Source of the DNA: Nitrospirota bacterium
GTDB taxonomy: Bacteria > Nitrospirota > Thermodesulfovibrionia > Thermodesulfovibrionales > UBA6898
Reading direction: 5' to 3'
DNA: 48,787 bases
Assembly (NCBI GenBank): GCA_024275975.1
Contig: JAJRYC010000023.1
Location: 1-48,787 of the forward strand
Shown: piece after piece, positions 1 through 7,394 of the stretch
How positions within the stretch are numbered: position 1 is the stretch's first letter
How the letters are laid out: the number at the start of each line of letters is the position of its first letter
The notes under the pieces: model-generated
Seen by the model: the letters and a program-made list of their open reading frames with translations, nothing else
Told to the model about the DNA's origin: nothing
The model's database searches: none
Position numbers and translations under genes: made by a program

Positions 1-141
1 AACGAAGACCCAAGCCGAAGTCCTATCGGCCTTTGGCCACTATGTGGATGACAGTGGGGTCTTACAACCGGTGCGCAGCTAAAGTACCGTCAATACTGGC
101 TATGCGGCGTGGTCTAATAAGTTATCTCTTAAACTCCTGTT
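1..141 (+). repeat. Left arm of 141-bp inverted repeat (IS 3' end)
   Basis: This stretch is the reverse complement of 2872-3012, with about 8 mismatches in 141 bases by eye. It holds the last codons of a transposase (stop at 80-82) and about 59 bases of non-coding IS end. The match stops at 141, just before the truncated Res gene, so 141 is probably the element's terminus. The element may continue to the left of the window. Confidence 0.85.
2..82 (+). pseudogene. Transposase C-terminus (cut by window edge)
   Basis: The frame starting at base 2 gives the last 26 residues of a transposase, ending in VLQPVRS. The same tail is read on the minus strand at 2931-3012, where it ends in VLQPVRR. Only this tail is visible, so it cannot be said whether the gene is intact outside the window. 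The family is not certain. It looks like a DDE transposase, possibly of the IS4/IS1634 kind, but no catalytic residue lies in the visible part. Confidence 0.6.
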
Positions 142-150
142 GAAAAAAAT

Positions 151-2700
151 GTGGATTTGGAGAAAGAGCTTGCAATAGTAAAAGAAGATTATCCCACCTG
201 CACTGATTTTGAAAGAAGTTTCCCATCTATCTGTTTTGCCCTCGCAACAGGTGTCGGCAAGACCCGGCTCATGGGGGCTTTTGTAACATATCTTTACCTG
301 AGAAAGGGAATAAAAAACTTCTTTGTCCTGGCCCCGAATCTAACGATCTATAAAAAATTGATTGATGACTTTTCTATTTCAACGCATCCAAAGTATGTAT
401 TTCAGGGCATCGGAGAGTTTGTCCATAATCAGCCGGTTATTGTTACGGGTGATAATTACAATCATACCAAGTTGTTCAGCTCCGATGTTCATATCAATGT
501 TTTTAATATCTCCAAAATCAATGCAGAAACGCGAGGGGGGAATGCCCCCCGCATTAAAAGGCTTTCTGAGTTTCTGGGCGAATCATATTTCGATTATCTT
601 TCTAACCTGGATGACCTTGTGCTGTTGATGGACGAGTCCCATCATTACCGCGCCGACAGGGGAATGGACGTAATCAATGAATTAAATCCGATATTAGGCC
701 TGGAACTGACCGCTACTCCGCAGGTGGAAAGATTAGGAGGGGCCATTAAATTTAAAAATGTTGTCTATGAATATTCACTGGCAAAAGCCATCCAGGATGG
801 CTTTGTCAAAGAACCGGCTGTTGCAACACGCAAAAACTTTGATCCTTCCCATTATTCAATAGATGAAGTAGACAGGATCAAATTAGAGGATGGAATCAGA
901 ATTTATGAGGACACCAAGGCGGCTCTGGATATTTACGGAATAGATAACAATGTATCCATAGTAAAGCCTTTCGTTCTGGTCGTTGCTCAAAGCACCGAAC
1001 AGGCAGGCAGTTTAAAGACCATGATCACATCTCAGTCATTCTTTAACGGCGACTACGCGGACAAAGTAATGGAGATACACTCCAAGCAGAAGGGCGGGGA
1101 AAAGGACGAAAACATCGAACAGTTACTGTCACTTGAAGACCCCGACAACAAGATAGAGATAGTTATACATGTGAATATGCTCAAGGAAGGCTGGGACGTC
1201 ACCAATTTATATACTATCATTCCGCTGCGAACTGCCGCATCCATGACCTTAAGGGAACAAACAATAGGCAGAGGGCTACGACTCCCTTACGGCAAAAGGA
1301 CCGGAGACCATAAAGTCGATAAACTTACCATTGTTGCTCACGACAAATTCCAGGAAATAATAGATGAAGCCAACAAGCCCGATTCCATAATAAGAAAGGA
1401 AAATATAATAACTATTGATGAAACAGAGCTTGCCAGGCATAAAGAAGTTATTACTGTAACGACTAAATTCGAAGAGGAATTTAAAAGAGAGCAGGCAAAA
1501 ATTGATACTATTACCATACCGGAAGAAAAGCAGATGGCCCAAAACAGGCTGGAAGGTCATAAAATACTCATTGAGGTATTACCGGATTTAAAGAAACATG
1601 TAGGAAGTGTAAATGACCTCATACATGATGATATTGAAAAAATAGCGATAGAAAAAGTGGAACAGAAAATCCAAAGCTCTGTACAACAGGAAATGTATGC
1701 CACGGAAATGATCCGGGAAGTCCGGGCAGCATATAAAGCCATTGTGAAAGAATATATTAAAAAAATTATTGAAATTCCGAGAATAACCATACAGCAAAGC
1801 GGTGATGTCAGGTCCGGATTTCATGATTTTGATCTGGATATAAAGAGTCTCAATTATCAGCCTGTATCAGAAGAGATATTGAGAAAGACACTCAGGGAAC
1901 AGGAAAATAGCGTTGATACAGTGATTGGCAAGGGCAGGTTTGCTTATGACAGACCGGAAAATATTATAGTAAATGAACTTATCAACCAGCCTGAAATAGA
2001 TTATGATGAGCATGCTGACTTGCTGTTTAAACTGGCCGGGCAGGCGGTTCAGAAATTTCAATCATACCTTGATGGAGACAAGGTGATGAATGTGGTTCAA
2101 TACCATAAACGGGAAATAGCAAAGTTTATCTTTGCTCAAATGGACCAGCATTTCTACTGCGAAGCGCCTGAATATGAAACAGCGAAGGTTTATCCGTTTG
2201 ACAGGATCAGGGAACACAATTATTCAAAATATACTGAGGACAGTATCCATGACTATAGAGAAACGATCACTCCGACCAGTGCTATTCCGGGCAAGTTATT
2301 CAGCGGCTTTGCAAAGTCCTGCCATAATTTGTATAAATTTGATTCCAAGACGGAAAAAGATTTTGCAGGGATATTAGAGAATGATGGAGATGTTTTGAAA
2401 TGGTTGAGACCAGCGCCCAATCAATTTGATATATACTGGAACCATAACTCAAGCAGGTACCGCCCTGATTTTGTAGTAGAAACAGAAGCCACTATATACA
2501 TGGTTGAGACAAAGAAAGAAGGAGATATAGAATCCTCCGAAGTCCAGGAAAAATCTCAGGCAGCATTGAAATATTGCAAATTTGCTACAGAATATACCGA
2601 CCGTTATAGTGGCAAACCATGGGAATATGTTTTAATTCCTCACAATGCCGTGCAAAGCAATATGGGCTTTCGGTTTTTAGTTGATAGATTTAAGAGATAA
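151..2700 (+). CDS. Type III restriction Res-like helicase-nuclease, N-terminally truncated
   Basis: This is a superfamily 2 DNA translocase/helicase joined to a nuclease, as in type III restriction R subunits. Visible motifs are Walker A (ATGVGKT, residues 32-38), the Walker B/DEAH-type box DESH (161-164), LTATP (186-190), LKEGWDV (344-350) and QTIGRGLR (370-377). Near the C-terminus, PD at 772-773 followed by E786-x-K788 fits a PD-(D/E)XK nuclease. Relatives carry an extra N-terminal segment before Walker A, with the Q-motif region. Here the IS end stops at 141, an in-frame stop lies at 130-132, and the only start is a GTG at 151 without a clear ribosome-binding site. The natural start was therefore probably lost to the IS. 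No partner Mod methyltransferase is visible. If translated, the protein may still fold, but it is likely inactive or orphaned. Confidence 0.8.
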   Translation: MDLEKELAIVKEDYPTCTDFERSFPSICFALATGVGKTRLMGAFVTYLYLRKGIKNFFVLAPNLTIYKKLIDDFSISTHPKYVFQGIGEFVHNQPVIVTGDNYNHTKLFSSDVHINVFNISKINAETRGGNAPRIKRLSEFLGESYFDYLSNLDDLVLLMDESHHYRADRGMDVINELNPILGLELTATPQVERLGGAIKFKNVVYEYSLAKAIQDGFVKEPAVATRKNFDPSHYSIDEVDRIKLEDGIRIYEDTKAALDIYGIDNNVSIVKPFVLVVAQSTEQAGSLKTMITSQSFFNGDYADKVMEIHSKQKGGEKDENIEQLLSLEDPDNKIEIVIHVNMLKEGWDVTNLYTIIPLRTAASMTLREQTIGRGLRLPYGKRTGDHKVDKLTIVAHDKFQEIIDEANKPDSIIRKENIITIDETELARHKEVITVTTKFEEEFKREQAKIDTITIPEEKQMAQNRLEGHKILIEVLPDLKKHVGSVNDLIHDDIEKIAIEKVEQKIQSSVQQEMYATEMIREVRAAYKAIVKEYIKKIIEIPRITIQQSGDVRSGFHDFDLDIKSLNYQPVSEEILRKTLREQENSVDTVIGKGRFAYDRPENIIVNELINQPEIDYDEHADLLFKLAGQAVQKFQSYLDGDKVMNVVQYHKREIAKFIFAQMDQHFYCEAPEYETAKVYPFDRIREHNYSKYTEDSIHDYRETITPTSAIPGKLFSGFAKSCHNLYKFDSKTEKDFAGILENDGDVLKWLRPAPNQFDIYWNHNSSRYRPDFVVETEATIYMVETKKEGDIESSEVQEKSQAALKYCKFATEYTDRYSGKPWEYVLIPHNAVQSNMGFRFLVDRFKR

Positions 2701-2871
2701 AAGTGACTCCGTCAAGTCATCAAGGCGACTGCGAAAGGGGCAAGTCTTGTTTATCTGTTCATCATTTCACCCAACCGCGAATGACAAAGGGGGCGGACTG
2801 CGGAAATAATAGTCAGGGCAGTGTGATGATCACATCAAATTTGCCTTTTTAAAAGTGGAAACAAACATTCA

Positions 2872-3012
2872 AACAGGAGTTTAAGAGATAAGTTGTTGCA
2901 CCTCGCCGCATAGCCAGTATTGACGGTGCTTTAGCGGCGCACCGGTTGTAAGACCCCACTGTCGTCCACATAGTGGCCAAAGGCCGATAGGACTTCGGCT
3001 TGGGTCTTCGTT
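2872..3012 (-). repeat. Right arm of 141-bp inverted repeat (IS 3' end)
   Basis: This copy is the reverse complement of 1-141 and begins at the same terminal bases (AACAGGAGTTTAAG). The two copies point inward and enclose the Res gene and its 171-bp downstream flank, as in a composite transposon. This copy continues past 3012 as transposase coding sequence to about 3188, where it meets methyltransferase-derived DNA. Confidence 0.85.
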
Positions 3013-3188
3013 GGGATCTCAAGGCAGCGTTTTGGCTTTCTTGCGTTGTTGCTCAACATCAAAACAGAATGAAAATGCCGCATGTCATCCATTACATCCT
3101 CTGCGCTACGTTGAATCCCAGATGCTTTAACAGCAGCCAGAAGCAGGATATTAATAATGGTACAGACGGCGCTGAGGAAAAATCGCAG
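2931..3188 (-). pseudogene. Transposase C-terminal fragment
   Basis: The minus-strand frame ending at the stop 2931-2933 reads about 85 residues, including FLSAVCTIINILLLAAVKAS and FGHYVDDSGVLQPVRR. It is the same tail as at the left edge of the window. The reading has no start of its own. Upstream the DNA changes to plus-strand methyltransferase remnant, so the element has been cut to roughly 315 bases. The transposase family is uncertain. The boundary near 3188 is an estimate from where each protein's similarity seems to end. Confidence 0.55.
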
Positions 3189-3199
3189 CTGCCAGAACT

Positions 3200-3507
3200 T
3201 TGAAGAAACGACTGGAGCTGATCCTCGAAGGCGAATCGCCCTACGATATCTTTATACGCTGGAAACCTATCGAGAAACAGCCAATCGGCTGGAATCCCGA
3301 TCTCAACGACGGCGTGCGACTGAATATAAGACCCTTTATGTCCGTACCTGATGTAGGTCAAAAAGGTGCTGGCGTTCTTAGAGACAAACCAAATGGACTA
3401 AAGATAGAGGTAAGGATGTAGAATCTGCCCCTTGGTTTCATTTATTTAAAGGTGATAGGATAAATGACCATCACCTGAGCCTTGAGGAGAAGCGACTGAG
3501 CAGATAA
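3200..3507 (+). pseudogene. PglX/Eco57I-type DNA methyltransferase, C-terminal remnant
   Basis: The frame from 3200 reads a typical C-terminal segment of large restriction/BREX-type adenine methyltransferases: SPYDIFIRWKP, IGWNPDLNDGVRLNIRPFM and KGAGVLRDKPN. At about 3390 the similarity jumps to another frame. That frame continues KWTKDRGKD, ESAPWFHLFKGDRINDHHLS and EEKRLSR, stopping at 3505-3507. A small deletion is the simplest cause. The catalytic methylase part is missing, so this is a dead 3' end. Assignment to a PglX-like/COG1002 family rests on my memory of that family's tail. The nearby PglZ N-terminus at 5343 supports a former BREX locus. Confidence 0.65.
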
Positions 3508-3561
3508 GAGTGGGAGAAGGGGGGACTGGAAGAATGGGCGACCACTAACATAACTTTATTA

Positions 3562-3598
3562 TTGCACATTAACATTGCAAGCGTTATAATGCATTATA
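3562..3598 (+). promoter_or_regulatory. Sigma-70 promoter with palindromic operator before AbiE-like pair
   Basis: TTGCAC at 3562-3567 and TATAAT at 3585-3590 are 17 bases apart, close to consensus. A perfect 14-bp palindrome, TATAATGCATTATA (3585-3598), covers the -10 box and the likely start of transcription. That placement fits autorepression by the first gene product, as known for AbiEi antitoxins. The operator role is inference. Confidence 0.6.
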
Positions 3599-3620
3599 TA
3601 TGTTATTTACCTGATTTAAT

Positions 3621-4604
3621 ATGAATAATATGATGGAAAAGCTCGAACAATATTTACTGGAAACACTGGCTTTGCCGATCACAGCTGTCAAGTGGGATAA
3701 AGCCGGGCAGCTTCCTTTATTTCTGCGGGATATGTATGACTTTTACATGATATCCATGCTGAATGATTCTCTTCTTCTTATGGCTGCCGGAGAGAAACGT
3801 GAACAAACCCCGGCAACGGTCCGGAAACATCTGGTACAGGTACAGGAGATGTCCGGATATGAGGTTGTCTACCTGAAAGATTCTGTCTCTGCTTATAACC
3901 GTAAACGGCTTATTGAGCATAAGGTGCCGTTTATTATACCGGGCAACCAGATGTACCTGCCCATGCTGGGCATTGACTTGCGTGAGCATTTCAGGAAACA
4001 GCGAGAGGAGACAACAAAGTTCAGCCCCTCTACACAGGCAGTAGTCCTTTACGCAATTTACCATAAAGAGCAGAAGATGTTTACCCCTAAAGAAATGGCA
4101 AAACACCTCGGTTACTCTGCCATGACAATGACAAGGGCATTTGACGAACTGGAACAGGCTGGAATAGGAGAGCATACTGTTAAGGGCAGGGAGCGCTGCC
4201 TTCATTTCCACGATAAGGGTAAGGTGCTCTGGGACAGCGTCATGCAATTCATGAAAACTCCTGTTTTGAAACGTGTATATGTCCATCTACCCAGGGATAA
4301 AGAACCGGGGGTATATGCCGGGCTGGATGCCCTTGCCCGGTATACCATGCTGGCGAATCCGAAAAATCACGTGTATGCGTGCAGTGGTACTAAATGGAAA
4401 AACTACAGGTTGCAGGATAACATAACCAAAGTACCAATGCCTGAGCCGGATTCTATCCAGATAGAGGTGTGGAGCTACGATCCCTGGCTGTTTGCTGATA
4501 ATATGACCGCAGACCGCCTCTCCCTCTTTCTGTCGCTTCGGGATACAAGTGATGAACGTGTAGAATCAGCACTTAATGAGATGATGGAAGGTATGCGATG
4601 GTAA
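3621..4604 (+). CDS. AbiEi-like winged-helix antitoxin/regulator
   Basis: This is the probable antitoxin and autoregulator of a two-gene toxin-antitoxin module. A MarR-like winged helix lies at about residues 135-200 (PKEMAKHLGYSAMTMTRAFDELEQAG), with a C-terminal domain after it as in AbiEi-type proteins. The gene overlaps the next by 7 bases, so the two are translationally coupled, and the next gene is an AbiEii-like nucleotidyltransferase. That pairing is the main argument for function. The start at 3621 lacks a strong ribosome-binding site; ATG codons at 3630 and 3633 are alternatives. The promoter and palindrome just upstream suggest autorepression. Known AbiEi proteins are usually shorter, so this is a long relative. 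Confidence 0.7.
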   Translation: MNNMMEKLEQYLLETLALPITAVKWDKAGQLPLFLRDMYDFYMISMLNDSLLLMAAGEKREQTPATVRKHLVQVQEMSGYEVVYLKDSVSAYNRKRLIEHKVPFIIPGNQMYLPMLGIDLREHFRKQREETTKFSPSTQAVVLYAIYHKEQKMFTPKEMAKHLGYSAMTMTRAFDELEQAGIGEHTVKGRERCLHFHDKGKVLWDSVMQFMKTPVLKRVYVHLPRDKEPGVYAGLDALARYTMLANPKNHVYACSGTKWKNYRLQDNITKVPMPEPDSIQIEVWSYDPWLFADNMTADRLSLFLSLRDTSDERVESALNEMMEGMRW

Positions 4605-5356
4605 AGGGACTGAAGATATTTCAGGAGCATTTCAAAAAACATACTCATCAGTTTGTCCTGATCGGTGGTACGGCCTGCGACCTTGCAATGGAAGAAGCGG
4701 GGCTTGATTTCCGTAGCACAAAAGACCTTGATATTGTTCTTTGCCTTGAGGCGCTGAACAAAGATTTTGCCGGTGCTTTCTGGGAATTTATTCGAGCAGG
4801 AAAGTATCAACACCAGCAAAAGAGTACTGGCAAAAAACTTTTCTACCGTTTTCATACACCAGCGAATAAGGACTATCCTTTTATGCTGGAACTCTTTTCC
4901 AGGGTGCCGGATGCAATTACAGTTGACAGTGAGAGCCATCTTACCCCTGTCCCGGTTGACGAAGAGGCTTACAGCCTCTCGGCTATTCTCCTGAATAATG
5001 ATTACTACCATTTTCTGCACGCCGGGAAAAAAGAGATTGAAGATGTTCCTATTGTCGGTCCGGAGCATCTGATCCCTCTAAAGGCAAGGGCTTGGCTCGA
5101 CCTGAGCGAGCGGAAGGCGCAGGGTGATTCTATCGATAGTAAATCAATAAAAAAACATAAAAATGATATATTCAGGCTGTTCAGAATTATTGACCCCGCA
5201 ATCATCACCGATATTCCGGACGAGGTTAAGGATGGAATGAGACAGTTTCTCGATGAGATGGAATCTGAGGAGATTGACCTGAAGATCCTTGGATTGGGTG
5301 GTCAGGACAAAGGAGACATTCTTGGTGAGATGAGGCGGATTTATGGGATTGATTAG
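4598..5356 (+). CDS. AbiEii-like nucleotidyltransferase toxin
   Basis: This is the probable toxin of the pair with 3621-4604. Near the N-terminus it has LIGGTACDLA (residues 21-30) followed by STKDLDIVL (40-48). This is the GG(S/T) helix and D-x-D metal site of the minimal nucleotidyltransferase fold used by AbiEii/MenT-like toxins. Proteins of that family transfer nucleotides to RNA such as tRNA ends; the substrate here is not known. The start overlaps the stop of the upstream gene (ATGGTAA). Its own 3' end overlaps the start of the PglZ-zeta chimera by 14 bases. Similar pairs occur as passengers inside defence loci, which matches the BREX debris on both sides. Confidence 0.72.
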   Translation: MVKGLKIFQEHFKKHTHQFVLIGGTACDLAMEEAGLDFRSTKDLDIVLCLEALNKDFAGAFWEFIRAGKYQHQQKSTGKKLFYRFHTPANKDYPFMLELFSRVPDAITVDSESHLTPVPVDEEAYSLSAILLNNDYYHFLHAGKKEIEDVPIVGPEHLIPLKARAWLDLSERKAQGDSIDSKSIKKHKNDIFRLFRIIDPAIITDIPDEVKDGMRQFLDEMESEEIDLKILGLGGQDKGDILGEMRRIYGID

Positions 5357-5960
5357 TGAATACCTCATTAAAGCTATACGCGCTGCTGTTGTGTATAACC
5401 CCGAAGTCCAGGTGGCTCCATCCTGTATTTTATGGCCTGACAAAGACCGTCAATGGGAACCAGTCATTTCTACACTCATGGCAGAAATTCCTGAACTGCT
5501 TACATTTCAGCCGGAAATGACTGCATTTCAAGCAGGAAGGATTATGCTTAACCGGCTGCACTATCTGGCAAACAAGTGTATTAACTTTGCCTTTGAATCA
5601 ACTCTTGCCAGCAAAACATTTGCTCCCTGGATAACAGGATTACGTAAGAAAGGCTATGATTTTCATCTTGTTTTTCTCTGGCTGCCAAGCGAGGACTTTG
5701 CGATAAACCGCGTTACTGAGAGGGTGAAATCCGGGGGACATAATGTCCCTGAAGATACCATAAGGCGACGCTACCATGCAGGGCTAAAAAACTTTTTTGA
5801 ACTTTATCAACAGATTACCGATAAATGGTTCTTTTACGACAACTCCGCCACTGAACCCAGACTGATAGCCTATGGTGAAGGATCCAGTGATTTAGTTGTC
5901 ATAGATGGCACAATGTGGCATAATATTGAAAAAGAATATGGATCAGAAAGAAAAAAATAA
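5343..5960 (+). CDS. Chimeric protein: PglZ N-terminus fused to zeta-type kinase lacking its P-loop
   Basis: Residues 1 to about 55 (YNPEVQVAPSCILWPDKDRQ, then WEPVISTLMAEIPELL) read like the start of the BREX phosphatase PglZ, type B. From about residue 58 the protein becomes the middle and end of a zeta-toxin-like kinase: AFQAGRIMLNRL, NFAFESTLASKTF, FHLVFLWLPS and GGHNVPEDTIRRRYHAGL. The Walker A loop (GxNGxGKS/T) and the first strand that should precede this are absent, so ATP binding as a kinase is doubtful. The likely origin is a deletion joining a pglZ start to a nearby zeta gene, with the junction near 5508-5516. The reading frame is open throughout, and the start overlaps the AbiEii-like gene by 14 bases. 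It may be inert, or a remodelled protein kept with its partner downstream. Confidence 0.65.
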   Translation: MGLISEYLIKAIRAAVVYNPEVQVAPSCILWPDKDRQWEPVISTLMAEIPELLTFQPEMTAFQAGRIMLNRLHYLANKCINFAFESTLASKTFAPWITGLRKKGYDFHLVFLWLPSEDFAINRVTERVKSGGHNVPEDTIRRRYHAGLKNFFELYQQITDKWFFYDNSATEPRLIAYGEGSSDLVVIDGTMWHNIEKEYGSERKK

Positions 5961-6123
5961 AGACAAAATCATTGAGGCTTTCTCTAATCCTGAAAATATC
6001 ACAAAAGCTCTGGTTCAGGGTGTACGTGAAGCGCTGCTCAAGCATAAGCAGGCCGGCAACTCAGTCGTTATCTGGCGAGACGGGAAAGCTGTCTGGCTTG
6101 AACCAGATGAGATACTGAGCTGA
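5938..6123 (+). CDS. Small zeta-associated antitoxin-like protein
   Basis: This is a 61-residue protein starting at ATG 5938 and overlapping the end of the chimera by 23 bases. It contains ALLKHKQAGNSVVIWRDGKAV followed by WLEPDEI. This pattern (a helix, then a short strand pair with WxxGKxVW) is common in small proteins encoded next to zeta-like kinases and probably acts as antitoxin. A longer in-frame start at 5905 would lie deep inside the chimera, so the shorter form is preferred. With the kinase P-loop lost, its present role is unclear. Confidence 0.6.
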   Translation: MDQKEKNKDKIIEAFSNPENITKALVQGVREALLKHKQAGNSVVIWRDGKAVWLEPDEILS

Positions 6124-6237
6124 TAATATATATAACAGTATTCTAACAACCTTGCCCCTGCAACACTTTTCAGCATGTCACTCTCATAAAATTCAACAGT
6201 AGAGGATTACGTCATCTCCTTACTAAGACGCTTATGA

Positions 6238-6434
6238 CCAAAGCGGGACGACTTCTACGAGGTTGACTGCCTCCCCGAAAACGACCGTATCCGCTTCACA
6301 ATCTCCCCCGCCGCCCGCCGCGAAGTCCTCAAACGCCTACTCAAACTCAACCGCGAAATCCATGAGCGGAAGTTGCCCAGGGACTGTATGATAAAGAGAA
6401 AAAAACGCAAAAACAAGGTGAGGCCGAAAGCTAA
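6238..6434 (+). pseudogene. Second DNA methyltransferase C-terminal remnant, frameshifted
   Basis: After a stop at 6235-6237 the frame reads RDDFYEVDCLPENDRIRFTI and ARREVLKRLLKLNREIHE. Near 6365 the sense moves to another frame, reading EVAQGLYDKEKKTQKQGEAE before the stop at 6432-6434. Together these form a plausible C-terminal tail of an Eco57I/COG1002-type methyltransferase, different from the one ending at 3507. No start or catalytic part remains. The family assignment is from memory of such tails; the frameshift itself is visible directly. Confidence 0.55.
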
Positions 6435-6444
6435 GGCAGGTGGT

Positions 6445-6501
6445 TGTGCTATCCTAAAATTGACCATTAAACATAGCTTGTGATGGCCCAAAATTGACCA
6501 C
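6445..6501 (+). repeat. IS21-type terminal direct repeats
   Basis: Two 23-base copies, at 6445-6467 and 6479-6501, share TGTG, CC and AAAATTGACCA in the same spacing. They lie 34 bases apart just upstream of an istA start. Repeated short boxes at an end are typical of IS21-family elements, so the element's left end probably lies at or just before 6445. No right end is visible in the window. Confidence 0.7.
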
Positions 6502-6575
6502 CCTGAGCAATAACCCTCTTGGTATTATGGTTAGTAATAAACGCCATAATCTAAGGAGGAGAGGAGTTTCTTACA

Positions 6576-6753
6576 ATGGATCAGTATGAATTTATCAGGA
6601 TTGCCCACCGAATATACGGCAAGAACATCAGCGAGTTGTCAAGAATGACAGGTCACTCTCGCAACACAGTGAAAAAGGCCATACGCGGAGAGTCCAGGTG
6701 TTTTTATTCCCTGCGATCCTGAAGCCGGCTTCGAGGCTGAGGTTGACAGGTGA
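6576..6753 (+). pseudogene. istA: IS21-family transposase istA, broken N-terminal fragment
   Basis: A strong ribosome-binding site (AAGGAGGAG) precedes ATG 6576. The first 40 residues (FIRIAHRIYGKNISELSRMT and HSRNTVKKAIRGES) are the helix-turn-helix of IS21 IstA. The frame then breaks. In another frame, VFIPCDPEAGFEAEVD resembles the start of the IstA catalytic core (usually xxPGExxQVDW), followed by a stop at 6751-6753. A deletion between the two segments is likely. The catalytic core and istB are gone. The remnant ends against the lexA promoter. Confidence 0.7.
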
Positions 6754-6772
6754 ACATTCGTTCACCTATAAT
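6743..6772 (+). promoter_or_regulatory. LexA-box promoter of the SOS mutagenesis operon
   Basis: TTGACA (6743-6748) and TATAAT (6767-6772) are perfect sigma-70 boxes separated by 18 bases. The spacer is exactly a perfect inverted repeat, GGTGAAC-N4-GTTCACC (6749-6766). Its core GAAC-N4-GTTC is the LexA/DinR box of Bacillus type, not the CTG-N10-CAG box of E. coli. A repressor bound there would block both promoter elements. The -10 box ends only 6 bases before the lexA ATG, so the mRNA is expected to be leaderless or nearly so. Confidence 0.88.
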
Positions 6773-6778
6773 TAAAGC

Positions 6779-7372
6779 ATGCCAAGAGAGACGAGCAGAG
6801 ACACCATCCAATCAAGGGTTAAGGATATTTCAAACTTCTATCATAAAAATGGAAGAATGCCGAGCTTCTCGGAAATTGGAGAGTTAGTGGGTTTCCGGTC
6901 TAAAAACGCAGTTTCCAAGTTCGTTAACAAACTCGAAGAGCACGGGGTTCTGGAGAAAGACGAAAAAGGAAAGCTCATTCCTAGGTCTATAACATACACC
7001 GCAAAGGTGCTCGGCACTGTGGAAGCCGGCTTTCCAAGTCCCGCGGAAGAAGAACTGGCGGACACAATGTCACTTGATGAATTCCTTATTCGGAATCCGC
7101 AGGCCACTTTTCTCCTTAAGGTATCAGGCGATTCCATGTCAGGGGCAGGCATACTCCCCGGAGATATGGTGATTGTCGATAAAGGGCAGACGCCCAGGAG
7201 CGGCGACATCGTGATTGCCGAAGTGGACGGAGAATGGACAATGAAATATTTAAAGAAAAGAGGCGGTAATGTGACCCTCGTGCCTGCAAATCCCAAATAC
7301 AGGCCCATCAAACCCAAAAAAGAACTCAGTATTGCAGGCGTAGTAACAGCGGTAGTAAGAAAGTACAGGTAG
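6779..7372 (+). CDS. lexA: LexA/UmuD-like self-cleaving repressor
   Basis: This is an SOS repressor with an N-terminal winged helix (residues about 8-65, including PSFSEIGELVGFRSKNAV) and a C-terminal S24 peptidase domain. The Ala83-Gly84 cleavage bond (VEAGFPSP), the nucleophile Ser119 (SGDSM) and Lys156 form the autocleavage set. Parts of the peptidase domain (AGFPSPAEEEL, LDEFLIRNPQATF) look more like UmuD than LexA, yet the DNA-binding domain is present. It may therefore both repress this operon and, after cleavage, serve as a UmuD'-like partner of the polymerase downstream; that is inference. The ATG at 6779 is needed to keep the first helix. No ribosome-binding site precedes it, consistent with a leaderless message. 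The polymerase gene follows after 22 bases. Confidence 0.88.
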   Translation: MPRETSRDTIQSRVKDISNFYHKNGRMPSFSEIGELVGFRSKNAVSKFVNKLEEHGVLEKDEKGKLIPRSITYTAKVLGTVEAGFPSPAEEELADTMSLDEFLIRNPQATFLLKVSGDSMSGAGILPGDMVIVDKGQTPRSGDIVIAEVDGEWTMKYLKKRGGNVTLVPANPKYRPIKPKKELSIAGVVTAVVRKYR

Positions 7373-7394
7373 CGCGAAACCTCAAGGATTAATT

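Noticed and set aside
6841-7317. Long minus-strand frame opposite lexA
   Set aside because: It is Ser/Pro-rich with shadow-type composition, and the plus strand encodes a clear LexA with all catalytic residues.
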